From contig CAIVOB010000120.1 of NCBI GenBank assembly GCA_903907475.1, positions 1 through 11,848 of the forward strand: DNA of 11,848 nucleotides. Direction: 5' to 3'. A program made the translations under genes and the position numbers. The notes under the pieces were generated by a model. The model worked only from the letters and a program-made list of their open reading frames with translations. It was not told where the DNA came from and ran no database searches. Below, one piece after another: positions 1-6,984 of this stretch. Each line of letters opens with the position of its first letter. Positions within the stretch are counted from its first letter, which is position 1. Source of the stretch: Candidatus Omnitrophota bacterium. GTDB taxonomy: Bacteria; Omnitrophota; Gorgyraeia; Gygaellales; Profunditerraquicolaceae.

Positions 1-55
1 CAAATTTATCAATTAAAAGATTACTTTGCGCAACAATTTCTTGAGGTAAAGACAT
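1..55 (-). CDS. N-terminus of an unidentified protein (cut by window edge)
   Basis: Only the first 18 codons are present, starting from an ATG at 55-53 and running off the left edge. The visible residues read MSLPQEIVAQSNLLIDKF. A good Shine-Dalgarno sequence (AAGGAG, complement of 61-66) sits 5 bases before the ATG, and the frame is open to the edge, which supports a real gene start. It lies about 30 bases after the terminator at 82-122, on the same strand, so it either has a promoter overlapping that terminator or depends on read-through. The fragment is too short to assign to a family. Confidence 0.6.
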   Translation of the reverse strand, partial: MSLPQEIVAQSNLLIDKF

Positions 56-81
56 TTCTACTCCTTTAGGCTATTCTACTC

Positions 82-122
82 CAAAGAAAAACCCTCTGCA
101 ACATAAAATTGTCACAGAGGGC
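82..122 (-). terminator. Intrinsic terminator of the zinc-protein operon
   Basis: Read on the minus strand, a 13-pair stem, GCCCTCTGTGACA against TGTTGCAGAGGGT (including G-U pairs), encloses the loop ATTTTA. It is followed directly by TTTTTCTTT, the T-tract at about 82-90. The hairpin starts 45 bases after the stop codon of the 50-aa gene at 167-319. This is a textbook Rho-independent terminator and separates that operon from the partial gene at 1-55. Confidence 0.85.
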
Positions 123-166
123 TTTAAATTGCGTAACTTCCATCTTAAAACAGGCTATATTTAGAC

Positions 167-319
167 TTATTCCACAACCGGAGTGACGACATTTTCCAGT
201 GCCTCCGGGGCAACAATCTCCGGAGCATTTTTATTTAAACGCCTAAGTCTTTTTTCTTCCCGCTTCTTCTTTTGCGCCTCTTCTCTTCTTTTTTTATTAA
301 GGCTATAGTTTTCTTTCAC
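167..319 (-). CDS. Small, highly charged conserved-type protein (50 aa)
   Basis: The ORF starts with GTG immediately after the TAA of the zinc-protein gene, in the same frame, and encodes 50 residues to TAA at 169-167. Residues 9-30 are almost entirely Lys, Arg, Glu and Gln (NKKRREEAQKKKREEKRLRR) and should form a charged helix or a nucleic-acid-binding tail. The C-terminal 20 residues are Pro/Val/Glu-rich (APEIVAPEALENV) and probably disordered. The GTG start is the first possible codon after the stop; the nearest AAGGA lies about 13 bases upstream, inside the preceding gene, so translation is probably coupled. The terminator 45 bases downstream supports a genuine gene end. I think I have seen similar small basic ORFs beside CxxC zinc proteins in uncultivated bacteria, but the function is unknown. 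Alternatively it is a C-terminal extension reached by stop-codon read-through. Confidence 0.6.
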   Translation of the reverse strand: MKENYSLNKKRREEAQKKKREEKRLRRLNKNAPEIVAPEALENVVTPVVE

Positions 320-484
320 TTAACGTCCACTGTCCTTGCGCTTAGAATAACAATCCTTGCAATATACCGGACGGTCTTCTCTAGGCTTAAAAGGAACTTC
401 GCATTCCTTTTTACATTCAGAACAAGTCGCTTTAAAAACCTCTCTTGGCCTTCCTCCAAACCCACCACCTGGCTCATATGCCAT
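320..484 (-). CDS. CxxC-x17-CxxC mini zinc-ribbon protein (54 aa)
   Basis: This 54-residue protein has a Gly/Arg-rich N-terminus (MAYEPGGGFGGRPRE) followed by one zinc-ribbon-like unit. Cys21 and Cys24 (CSEC) and Cys42 and Cys45 (CKDC) are separated by exactly 17 residues, which include ECEVPFKP and DRPVY. This is the arrangement defining the TIGR04272-type 'CxxC-x17-CxxC' domain, found in small bacterial and archaeal proteins and probably binding one zinc ion. Its role is unknown; nucleic-acid binding is a common guess given the basic tail (SKRKDSGR). The ATG at 484 is supported by GGAGG four bases upstream (complement of 489-493) and a good promoter at 548-576. It forms an operon with the charged 50-aa gene that begins on the next codon. 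Confidence 0.85.
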   Translation of the reverse strand: MAYEPGGGFGGRPREVFKATCSECKKECEVPFKPREDRPVYCKDCYSKRKDSGR

Positions 485-547
485 ATTGCCTCCTATTTTT
501 GCTATATACTAAATCCCTCATGGATATTAGTAATAACGATTATTTCA

Positions 548-576
548 ATTATAACGCTAAACTGTTTACTTATCAA
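548..576 (-). promoter_or_regulatory. Sigma-70-type promoter of the zinc-protein operon
   Basis: On the minus strand, -35 TTGATA (576-571) and a perfect -10 TATAAT (553-548) are separated by 17 bases. The start point would be near 541, giving a leader of about 57 nt before the ATG at 484. Confidence 0.75.
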
Positions 577-671
577 GTATATTTACGAGAAAAATTTTAA
601 TTGGCGATTGATACAGAGGAGCTTCCCATTTTTTTGCCTGTGGCAGCAGATACTCTTTAATATAAATTCCA

Positions 672-700
672 TTGTCAGGCATATTGAAGGATGCTAATAT
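672..700 (+). promoter_or_regulatory. Sigma-70-type promoter of the STI1-like secreted protein
   Basis: The -35 TTGTCA (672-677) and -10 TAATAT (695-700) are separated by 17 bases. The start point would be near 707. A near-perfect Shine-Dalgarno AAGGAGG follows at 721-727, four bases before the ATG at 732. Confidence 0.75.
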
Positions 701-731
701 ACTTTCATATCCATAACTTTAAGGAGGTTCG

Positions 732-1217
732 ATGAAAAAAATTATTTTAATTACAATTTTAGGCTTAAGTATTTTTGCTTCTGTTGCACTAGCGCAAAAA
801 GTAAGTAAAATCGAATTAAATAATGGGAGTGTAATTATGGGAGAAGTCACCGGAGTCAATAACGGAACCTACTCCATTAATTCCCCGGAAATGGGCACGC
901 TTCAAATCGCCGAAAAAAATATTAAACAAATTGGCTTTGCCAATTCTAGTGAAAATTTAACCCACTCACCTAAATCCACAGATATCTCTCCTGAAAAAAT
1001 GGATGCCTTACGTAATAAATTATTAGGAGACAAAGATACAATGGGTATGGTGATGTCCCTCCAAAACGACCCGCAATTTCAAGAAGTACTTAAAGACCCG
1101 GATATAATTAACGCCATCAAATCCGGAAATACCGCAGCATTAATGAATAATGAGAAATTTATGCAGCTTAAAAACAATCCGACGGTACAAAAAATAAAAG
1201 ATCGCGCGGGAGAATAA
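732..1217 (+). CDS. Secreted protein with SH3-like N-domain and STI1-like C-terminus
   Basis: This 161-aa protein begins with a clear Sec signal peptide: Lys2-Lys3, hydrophobic residues 4-19, probable cleavage after Ala-Leu-Ala at 19-21. Residues 26-68 (IELNNGSVIMGEVTGV, then YSINSPEMGTLQI) form a short beta-rich unit like those in proteins that start with 'L.DGS.I.GEV', probably an SH3/Sm-like barrel. Residues 69-90 look like a linker. Residues 103-155 (MSLQNDPQFQEVLKDPDI, then NNEKFMQLKNNPTVQKI) carry the repeated DP/NP helical pattern of STI1/Hop DP domains, which bind hydrophobic peptide segments. It should therefore be a periplasmic or lipid-face binding or chaperone-like protein; the client is unknown. 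It is the only plus-strand gene here, has its own promoter and strong ribosome site, and its stop lies 3 bp from the stop of the convergent MacB-like gene. Confidence 0.85.
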   Translation: MKKIILITILGLSIFASVALAQKVSKIELNNGSVIMGEVTGVNNGTYSINSPEMGTLQIAEKNIKQIGFANSSENLTHSPKSTDISPEKMDALRNKLLGDKDTMGMVMSLQNDPQFQEVLKDPDIINAIKSGNTAALMNNEKFMQLKNNPTVQKIKDRAGE

Positions 1218-1233
1218 ATTTTATTCGTAGCGC
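1189..1233 (-). terminator. Possible terminator of the efflux operon, inside the convergent gene's 3' end
   Basis: A hairpin spans both stop codons: arms GAATAAA/TTTATTC (1212-1218 and 1220-1226) with GCGC/GCGC (1204-1207 and 1230-1233) able to close the base. Read on the minus strand, it is followed four bases later by TTTTATTTTTT (1199-1189). The central stem is A+T-rich and the outer pairs are separated by a bulge, so it is weaker than the terminator at 82-122. No T-tract follows on the plus strand. Confidence 0.4.
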
Positions 1234-3191
1234 AGTGCTTCAATCGGATCAAGTTGCGAAGCTTTTCTGGCAGGCCAAACTCCAAATATTAAACCCACAA
1301 CAAGTGAAAACACCGTCGCCAAAATCACCGAGGTCAAAGACACGACCACCGTCCAACCGGCAAAAACATTTATTAAAGTAGCAATCCCCCAGCCCAATAA
1401 AACTCCCGATAATCCACCGATGAGTGACATTAACACCGACTCAATTAAAAACTGCACCATAATATCTTTATTGTTTGCCCCGATCGCTTTACGTAATCCG
1501 ATTTCACGCGTGCGCTCCGTAACGGAAACCAGCATGATATTCATAATACCGATTCCTCCTACTAAAAGCGAAATTGCCGCAATTGCCCCCAATAATAGCG
1601 ACATCGTTTTAGTGGTGGCCTCAAGCGTTTTCTTTAAATCCGCCATATTGCGAATCTGGAATGAATCTTCATTATCTTTACTCAAGCGGTGCTGTTTAAT
1701 AATGGTCTTCGAAAGTACATCCTGAGCTTCATCCAAAAGATCCGGGCTAATAACTTCGACAAAAATACTATCAATATACTGCTTACCAAAAACCCGATAC
1801 ATGGCAGTAGTAATCGGAATGACCACTGTATCATCCTGATCATGAAAAGAATTGCCTCCTTTTTCAGGAAGAATACCAATCACTTTAAAATTAATCAAAT
1901 TGATTTTAATGCTTTGGCCCACCGGATTAGAATCACCAAACAATTCCTTAACTACCGTTCTGCCCAAAAGAGCCACCTTCTCCCGCATTTTTACTTCTTG
2001 AGCGGAAAAAAATCTCCCAATCGTAGGAACCGCGGCACGCACCTCTTCGTAATCCACACTTGACCCTTCAACCTCGGTGTTCCAATTCTTATTTGCATAA
2101 ACCAGCTGCCCCCGCCCAGTTACCGAAGGACAAACTTTTGCCACATAATCAGTAAGTTTGGTAAACGCCGTAACATCTTGAAATGTAAAACGCGTGACCG
2201 CGCCAGTCTCTAGAGACACGCCATGTGATTTCTCCGATCCCGGCCTAATCATAAGCAAATTTGAACCTAAAGAGACCAACTGTTTTTCAATTGATTCTTT
2301 CGCGCCCTGCCCCAAAGATAACATCGCAATTACTGCGGCGACTCCAATCAAAATTCCCAAAATCGATAAAAACGAACGCAATTTATGCGAGACCATCGCG
2401 AAACCTGCCTGACGTAAATAATCCAAAAACTTAGTTTGACCGGAAACTTTATGCGGTTGAGATAAAATCGTATCGGCGAAATTCTCCCCCAACGTCACTG
2501 CCGGCGCGAGGCCCAAAACATTTCCTACCGACTCATCAGAAATAATTTTACCATCGCGCATTTGAATTATTCTGCGCGCATGAGATGCCACCTCCTGCTC
2601 ATGAGTGACCACGACAATGGTTTTTCCTTCCTGATTTAATTTTTCCAGGATGGCAATAATTTCCGCTTTACTTTTTGAATCAAGATTACCGGTCGGCTCA
2701 TCCGCAAAAATTATCACCGGATCATTGACCAAAGCCCGAGCAATCGCCACTCTCTGCTGCTGGCCTCCGGACATTTCATTTGGGCGATGAAACATCCGCT
2801 CTTTTAAGCCCACTTTCTCGATTTCCTGCCGTGCCTTTTCTTTTAAGTTCCTTTTACCGGCATAAATTAAAGGCAATTCCGCATTTTCTAATGCCGTCAT
2901 TCTCGGTAAAAGATGGAACTGCTGAAAAATAAAACCCACAATCTTATTCCTTAAAATCGCTAACTTTTCATCAGTAAGTTTACTAATTTCTTTATCGCCT
3001 AAATAATAAGAACCAGAATCCGGCCGGTCTAATAATCCTAAAATATGCATGAGCGTGGATTTTCCCGACCCGGATGCCCCCATAATCGCGACAAATTCAC
3101 CCGCCGCGATCTTCAGGGAAACTCCGTCCAAAGCCTTGACCTCCACCTGCCCCATGAGATAAGTTTTATTTACATTCTTTAATTCGATCAT
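1221..3191 (-). CDS. macB: MacB-like ABC transporter, fused ATPase and permease
   Basis: This 656-aa protein has the MacB layout and length: N-terminal ATPase, then an MacB-type permease with a large periplasmic domain. The ATPase (1-225) shows Walker [10 protein letters not shown] (38-46), Q-loop Gln90, signature SGGQQ (141-145), Walker B IIFADE with catalytic Glu165, D-loop, and switch His197; no key residue is missing. The first membrane helix is about 272-294, the periplasmic domain about 295-530, and the other three helices about 530-556, 580-608 and 617-638. The cytoplasmic segment [15 protein letters not shown] (558-572) is typical of the family. MacB proteins work as mechanotransmitters with a MacA adaptor and TolC, expelling substrates from the periplasm. 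Both partners lie directly upstream, 11 bp to the adaptor. The substrate cannot be read from the sequence; macrolide export should not be assumed. The ribosome site is weak, so translation may be coupled. Confidence 0.92.
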   Translation of the reverse strand: MIELKNVNKTYLMGQVEVKALDGVSLKIAAGEFVAIMGASGSGKSTLMHILGLLDRPDSGSYYLGDKEISKLTDEKLAILRNKIVGFIFQQFHLLPRMTALENAELPLIYAGKRNLKEKARQEIEKVGLKERMFHRPNEMSGGQQQRVAIARALVNDPVIIFADEPTGNLDSKSKAEIIAILEKLNQEGKTIVVVTHEQEVASHARRIIQMRDGKIISDESVGNVLGLAPAVTLGENFADTILSQPHKVSGQTKFLDYLRQAGFAMVSHKLRSFLSILGILIGVAAVIAMLSLGQGAKESIEKQLVSLGSNLLMIRPGSEKSHGVSLETGAVTRFTFQDVTAFTKLTDYVAKVCPSVTGRGQLVYANKNWNTEVEGSSVDYEEVRAAVPTIGRFFSAQEVKMREKVALLGRTVVKELFGDSNPVGQSIKINLINFKVIGILPEKGGNSFHDQDDTVVIPITTAMYRVFGKQYIDSIFVEVISPDLLDEAQDVLSKTIIKQHRLSKDNEDSFQIRNMADLKKTLEATTKTMSLLLGAIAAISLLVGGIGIMNIMLVSVTERTREIGLRKAIGANNKDIMVQFLIESVLMSLIGGLSGVLLGWGIATLINVFAGWTVVVSLTSVILATVFSLVVGLIFGVWPARKASQLDPIEALRYE

Positions 3192-3202
3192 ATTTTATTT
3201 TT

Positions 3203-4174
3203 TTACTTACTCTTGGTTTCTTTCTTTTTTCCAAACGGCATAAACGGATTAGTGCCGGTACTACTTTTCGGCAGGAGGTATTTTTTTTCTTTAATCATCA
3301 CCGCATCAGTCTTACTTATCCCAGAAAGAATCTCCACATTTTTATCATCGGTAATCCCCACCTTAACTTTCTGCTTTATTCCTTCCTTAAGCGCCGAATC
3401 TTTTAACATGACAAAGCTTTCTTCGCCTTCCTTGTGCAGTGCCTCCAGCGGAACAAGCAGGGCATTTTCCCTGCTCTGTTCGACAAAATTTATCGTCACA
3501 TTCATTCCGGAACGAAAAATATCCAGCACTTTTTCAGGAATTAAATCTACTTCATAAATCGTAACATTATTTACTGTTTGAGATTCATAATAAATATGCT
3601 CCACCACCGCATTTACTTCAACATCCTGATAAGCATCCAAGCTCACGGTAGCTTTCTGCTTGAGCTTGATTTTTCCGATATCCGTTTCATCAACCTGGGC
3701 GCGGATAATCAATTGGTCTGACAAAACAATCACCGCATCAGCCGTTGTCACCGTTTGGCCCGGCTGAGTAGTGGCAACAATGACCTCTCCTTTAATTGGC
3801 GCTAATAACGCAATCGGCTTATAAGTTTCCTGCCAATATTTTAATTTATCTTCTCCCTGCCCCTGGGCAGCATCTAAAAGCGCGGCCCGTTCAGTAGAAC
3901 TCATCCAAGCTAAAACATCACCGGTTTTAACACTCTGGCCCTCTTTTACCAAAACACTCTCTAATCTACCGTTTACCGGAGGCTTAATCTCCAAACGATT
4001 TTTAGGCAAAATTGTACCCGTCGTGGAAATTATAGTTTCAATTCCACCAATCATAGGAGTAATCTCTTTCCATACTTCCCCGGAATCATTTTTAGGCCAA
4101 AACTTAAACGCCAAAAAAATAACCACTGACAAAACCACCGGAACGATAAAATAATATTTAACTTTTTTATTCAT
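3203..4174 (-). CDS. MacA/HlyD-family membrane-fusion (adaptor) protein
   Basis: The frame is open up to 4297, but the start is placed at the ATG at 4174. That ATG sits inside the last codons of the TolC-like gene (8-bp overlap) and has GGAG about 12 bases upstream, giving a 323-aa protein that begins with a short basic segment and one membrane anchor (residues 8-25). The longer version would overlap the TolC-like gene by over 120 bp. Residues about 62-95 and 120-150 are the two halves of the lipoyl-like domain (PPVNGRLESVLVKEGQSVKTGDVL; APIKGEVIVATTQPGQTV), about 152-230 the beta-barrel and 235-300 the membrane-proximal domain. It would join the MacB-like pump to the TolC-like duct across the periplasm. 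The segment between the lipoyl halves is only about 25 residues, far shorter than the long coiled-coil hairpin of classic MacA. The C-terminus is Lys-rich (KKKETKSK). Confidence 0.88.
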   Translation of the reverse strand: MNKKVKYYFIVPVVLSVVIFLAFKFWPKNDSGEVWKEITPMIGGIETIISTTGTILPKNRLEIKPPVNGRLESVLVKEGQSVKTGDVLAWMSSTERAALLDAAQGQGEDKLKYWQETYKPIALLAPIKGEVIVATTQPGQTVTTADAVIVLSDQLIIRAQVDETDIGKIKLKQKATVSLDAYQDVEVNAVVEHIYYESQTVNNVTIYEVDLIPEKVLDIFRSGMNVTINFVEQSRENALLVPLEALHKEGEESFVMLKDSALKEGIKQKVKVGITDDKNVEILSGISKTDAVMIKEKKYLLPKSSTGTNPFMPFGKKKETKSK

Positions 4175-5462
4175 ATTCGATAGTTTCTCCTTTCGCTTGA
4201 ATCCAACTCGCTTGAGCGTATAATTCATTTGCTTGCGCATCAAGATAAGCTCTCTTAGCAGTAACCAAATTATTTTCAATGATAATCCAATTATCAAAAT
4301 TTATAAACCCGGTCGAATATTGCGCCTGAGCAATCTTCGAACGCTCTTCATTAGCACCTAAAACTTTATTCTCTACCATAACACCTTCAACCGCATCTTG
4401 CAGTCCTGCCCAAGCTTCTTCTAAAGTTAAAATTGCTGCATCCTTAGTGCTTCTTTCATTTTCTTTCAACTGATTTAATAAAGCCTGCGCTTGAGAAACC
4501 TGCGCCAGCCTTAATCCGCCTTCAAAAATCGGTAGCGATAATTCTAACCCCAAGTCCCATTCATTTCCCCGCGGCGCCCAATGCGAACCGGTTTTACTGG
4601 CTCCGGCAGAACCGGAAAGCGTGGGAGAAAAATTACCATAAGCTGATTTCAAATTAAAATTTGCGGCATTTTTTTGCGCTACTAACTGCAATACCGAAGG
4701 ATTATTTTTAACAATTGCTTCAAAATCGGGTTTATCTATTACAGGATCTTTAATTTCAAAATCACCTTTTACGGTTATAGGAATTAATTGTAAGCGGCCT
4801 AATTCTTTAGTCAAAGCCCTTTGCGCAACCTCAATACTTCTTTTGGCATGAGAAATTTCATAATTAGCCGAAGCTAAATCCGCTTCCGAAGTTAATAAAG
4901 CGCCTTTATGTTCTAAACCAGATTCATAACGCAAAGTGATAAGTTCCAGATTTTCTCTCCTAATCTCGAAAATTTCATGCGCTATCTTTAAAGCTTCTTG
5001 AGCTTTTAATAAATCAATAAAGGCATTCCGTAACCTGAATCTTACAGTCACTGAAGTAAAACGAAAATTTTGTCGCGCAGCATTAATATTTTCAGCAGCA
5101 GCCTTAACATTATTAATTGTTTTTGCGCCGTTAAAAAATAATTGTGTGGCGTTAACTCCATAACCATAAGCATCACTTTTTGCACTTGAGCCCGAAGCGC
5201 TGGAACTTTGAGAGGTGGAAGCGCTAGCGCTAGCATTGACCTGTGGGAAAAGCGTGCTGGCAGTAACTGTTTTAGCAGCTTGCGATTGCTTCACCTCTTG
5301 ACTGGCAGCAATTAAATCCGGCTGATTTTTTGCAGCTTCTTTAAGGCACTCCTGCCAGGAAAGCACTTCTGCCGCAGTTGCCTGTTGCAAGAAAATAGAC
5401 ATAGCAGCAACCAACAAAAAATAAAATTTAAATTTATTTAATATCGTCTTAACCATTGCCAT
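4167..5462 (-). CDS. TolC-family outer-membrane efflux protein
   Basis: The 431-aa product has an N-terminal signal peptide (hydrophobic residues 12-28, probable cleavage around ATA-AE at 28-32) and the two repeated OEP halves of TolC. Each half has a long helical region plus barrel strands: LFPQVNASAS to YGYGVNATQLFFNG (71-112) and FSPTLSGSAGASKTG to LGLELSLPIFEGGLR (278-318). The helical segments at 185-222 and 385-425 are Ala-rich and coiled-coil-like. It would trimerise into the outer-membrane channel of the pump. Residues 77-95 form a Ser/Ala/Thr-rich low-complexity stretch within the first extracellular hairpin. The start is uncertain: ATG at 5462 or ATG at 5456 two codons later, both with a poor ribosome site, 3 bp after the regulator gene's stop, so coupling is likely. 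The adaptor gene overlaps its 3' end. Confidence 0.9.
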   Translation of the reverse strand: MAMVKTILNKFKFYFLLVAAMSIFLQQATAAEVLSWQECLKEAAKNQPDLIAASQEVKQSQAAKTVTASTLFPQVNASASASTSQSSSASGSSAKSDAYGYGVNATQLFFNGAKTINNVKAAAENINAARQNFRFTSVTVRFRLRNAFIDLLKAQEALKIAHEIFEIRRENLELITLRYESGLEHKGALLTSEADLASANYEISHAKRSIEVAQRALTKELGRLQLIPITVKGDFEIKDPVIDKPDFEAIVKNNPSVLQLVAQKNAANFNLKSAYGNFSPTLSGSAGASKTGSHWAPRGNEWDLGLELSLPIFEGGLRLAQVSQAQALLNQLKENERSTKDAAILTLEEAWAGLQDAVEGVMVENKVLGANEERSKIAQAQYSTGFINFDNWIIIENNLVTAKRAYLDAQANELYAQASWIQAKGETIEYE

Positions 5463-5465
5463 TCA

Positions 5466-5711
5466 TTAATCTTTCTTTTTAGAAATCTCTTCTTTCATAC
5501 TATTAAGATGATTCTCGAAAAGTTTTAAAAACTTATTAAACTCCTCCTCCGGCACGATACTTATCATCTTGGCATGATGCGGAGGCCCGGAAATAACCAT
5601 GACACTGTCTCCAGGTTTAATCTGCATCGCTTTTCTTGCTTCGAGCGGAATAACAATCTGCCCCTTGGTCCCCACCGGCACTTTACCAAAAAACTTACGC
5701 AGCTTATTCAT
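5466..5711 (-). CDS. AbrB/SpoVT-type DNA-binding regulator, probable autoregulator of the pump operon
   Basis: This 81-aa protein has a swapped-hairpin AbrB/MazE/SpoVT domain at about residues 11-55, with the signature VGTKGQIVIPLEARKAMQIKPGDSV spread over 13-37. A charged helix follows (56-81: EEEFNKFLKLFENHLN and a Lys-rich end), probably for dimerisation or effector sensing. Proteins of this type bind short A+T-rich repeats as dimers or tetramers, either as stand-alone regulators or as antitoxins. No toxin gene is adjacent: the next gene, 3 bp away, encodes a TolC-family protein. It is therefore more likely the local regulator of the efflux operon. The ATG at 5711 has AAGGAG seven bases upstream. 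Tandem repeats at 5759-5785, just after the promoter, are the probable binding site. Confidence 0.88.
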   Translation of the reverse strand: MNKLRKFFGKVPVGTKGQIVIPLEARKAMQIKPGDSVMVISGPPHHAKMISIVPEEEFNKFLKLFENHLNSMKEEISKKKD

Positions 5712-5758
5712 TTTTTATCTCCTTAAAATATAAGCGCGATCTTTTATCTTCGCTATCC

Positions 5759-5785
5759 TTGTATGACTTGTATTACAAGTATTAC
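5759..5785. repeat. Three tandem 9-bp repeats with a palindrome: probable operator
   Basis: Plus strand: TTGTATGAC (5759-5767), TTGTATTAC (5768-5776) and AAGTATTAC (5777-5785), consensus NNGTATKAC with a 9-bp period. Across them runs a perfect 15-bp palindrome, ACTTGTA-T-TACAAGT (5766-5780). On the minus strand the repeats lie just downstream of the -10 box, roughly +4 to +31, where a bound protein would block transcription. The first gene downstream encodes an AbrB-type regulator, so autoregulation is the natural reading. That this protein binds here is inference. Confidence 0.7.
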
Positions 5786-5795
5786 TTCCAAGATA

Positions 5796-5824
5796 AAATT
5801 AACATAATTATCTTACTTTGTCAA
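5796..5824 (-). promoter_or_regulatory. Promoter of the regulator-efflux operon
   Basis: On the minus strand a perfect -35 TTGACA (5824-5819) is followed after 17 bases by -10 TAATTT (5801-5796), preceded by an extended -10 TGT. The start point would be near 5789, leaving a leader of about 78 nt that begins with the tandem repeats at 5759-5785. Confidence 0.7.
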
Positions 5825-5868
5825 TATTAATATTATTTAAAAAATTTAAAGGTAACTTCCACTGCAGG

Positions 5869-6957
5869 CTACAAACGCGGCAAATTTAAACAAGCTTCAG
5901 TCTCCGTCACAAGTTCTAAGATTAACTCTTTAACCGAAACGATCTTATTAATACGATAAGCATTGCTACCGCACATCGCAAACCCTTTATCCATCTCCCC
6001 CCGAGAAGCATTGAGCAGCGCTTTAGCAATACAATAATTAACTTTTTTCGCATCACAAGTATATAAACACTGATACTCGCAACCAAAATCCATGCGTTCC
6101 CCTTGAGAAATCCTCTTTACAAATTCATTCAAAATTACCCTTCCCGGCAAACCTACCGGGCTTTGAATAACAACAATATCCTCTTTTTTAGCGGCAAGAT
6201 ATGCCTCTTTATATTTTAAAGATACATCGCATTCATGGGTACAAACAAAACGCGAAGCCATCTGCACTCCACTTGCCCCTAAAGATATTAGTCGCGCAAT
6301 ATCTTTACCGTCAAAAACTCCCCCGGCGGCAATTACCGGTATGCGCGTTGAATCATTCTCAAAAGCATGCGCCACCGCCAATACTTCAGTTAAAATTTTA
6401 TCCAAATTAAAATTCTTTTCATCACTAAGTTCAGCCATACTATATCCCAGATGTCCGCCGGCAAGCGGCCCTTCTACAATAATTGCATCCGGCAGGCGCT
6501 TATACCTTCTGGCCCAAGTACTACAAATAATTTGCGCTGCCCGCGCCGAAGAAACAATCGGGATAAGCTTGGTATGCTTATTTTTAACTAAAGACGGCAA
6601 GCGCAACGGTAAACCTGCTCCGGAAATAATAACATCTACCGCTTCAGCTTGCGCCGCTTCCACAAGCTCATCATAGTTAGTAAGCACGCACATAATATTT
6701 ACGCCGAAGGGATTCTGCGTCAGTTTTCTAGTCGCGCGGATAATATTTGTCAATTCCGCCCGCGAACGCATTTTATAATCGCGCTGCTCATTACCACATT
6801 CCTCTCCCAACCCCACCGCAGCGATTATCCCTAACCCGCCTTCATAGGATACCGCCGAAGCTAATGAAGAGGCCGACACCCGCACTCCCATTCCACCCTG
6901 AAAGATCGGACGCTTAATTATTAAGTCACCTATTTTGAGATCTTTAAATTCTCGCAT
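5869..6957 (-). CDS. Nitronate monooxygenase / 2-nitropropane dioxygenase-family flavoprotein
   Basis: The product is a 362-aa FMN-dependent TIM-barrel protein. N-terminal IFQGGMGVRVS (about 18-28) is the family's opening motif, the catalytic-type His169 lies in EGPLAGGHLGY (162-172), and AAGGVFDGKD (210-219) plus GVQMASRFV (230-238) form the phosphate-binding end of the FMN site. Relatives include nitronate monooxygenases, which oxidise alkyl nitronates, and FabK enoyl-ACP reductases; sequence alone does not decide. The C-terminal 70 residues add a cysteine cluster, C293, C297, C301 and C309 (CEYQCLYTC...C), with C329 further on, which may bind metal or an Fe-S cluster. The ATG at 6957 is preferred; a TTG one codon earlier is the only in-frame alternative. 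No clear Shine-Dalgarno is seen. It has its own promoter and is flanked by the pump operon (downstream) and the terpene-like operon (upstream). Confidence 0.85.
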   Translation of the reverse strand: MREFKDLKIGDLIIKRPIFQGGMGVRVSASSLASAVSYEGGLGIIAAVGLGEECGNEQRDYKMRSRAELTNIIRATRKLTQNPFGVNIMCVLTNYDELVEAAQAEAVDVIISGAGLPLRLPSLVKNKHTKLIPIVSSARAAQIICSTWARRYKRLPDAIIVEGPLAGGHLGYSMAELSDEKNFNLDKILTEVLAVAHAFENDSTRIPVIAAGGVFDGKDIARLISLGASGVQMASRFVCTHECDVSLKYKEAYLAAKKEDIVVIQSPVGLPGRVILNEFVKRISQGERMDFGCEYQCLYTCDAKKVNYCIAKALLNASRGEMDKGFAMCGSNAYRINKIVSVKELILELVTETEACLNLPRL

Positions 6958-6984
6958 CAACTTATTTCACCATTTTCTGCGTCA

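Larger units (their letters stand above)
485..731. other. Divergent intergenic region with two promoters
   Basis: This 247-bp non-coding stretch separates the zinc-protein operon from the plus-strand gene at 732. It holds a promoter for each side (548-576 minus, 672-700 plus). The sequence between them (577-671) is A+T-rich. I see no hairpin, operator-like palindrome or convincing small gene in it. Confidence 0.6.

Noticed and set aside
73..101. Promoter-like TTGCAG-17-TAGAAT on the minus strand before the partial gene
   Set aside because: The predicted start point would fall inside the Shine-Dalgarno sequence, and the -35 is poor and lies within the terminator stem.
566..682. Minus-strand 38-codon frame (starting MPDNGIYIKEYLLPQAKKW) in the divergent intergenic region
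   Set aside because: The composition looks protein-like, but there is no Shine-Dalgarno, and it overlaps both promoters. It could be a gene remnant; I could not support it.
272..697. Plus-strand 141-codon open frame, rich in Phe, Ile and Leu
   Set aside because: It lies antisense to the zinc-protein gene and through both promoters. No ribosome site precedes it, and the minus-strand genes have clear start, promoter and terminator signals.
4175..4297. N-terminal 41-residue extension of the adaptor protein
   Set aside because: It would overlap the TolC-like gene by more than 120 bp and bury the membrane anchor; the ATG at 4174 starts a normal basic plus hydrophobic anchor.
5466..5711. The AbrB-type gene as an antitoxin of a toxin-antitoxin pair
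   Set aside because: No PIN, MazF-like or other toxin gene is next to it; the neighbour is the TolC-family gene of the pump operon.
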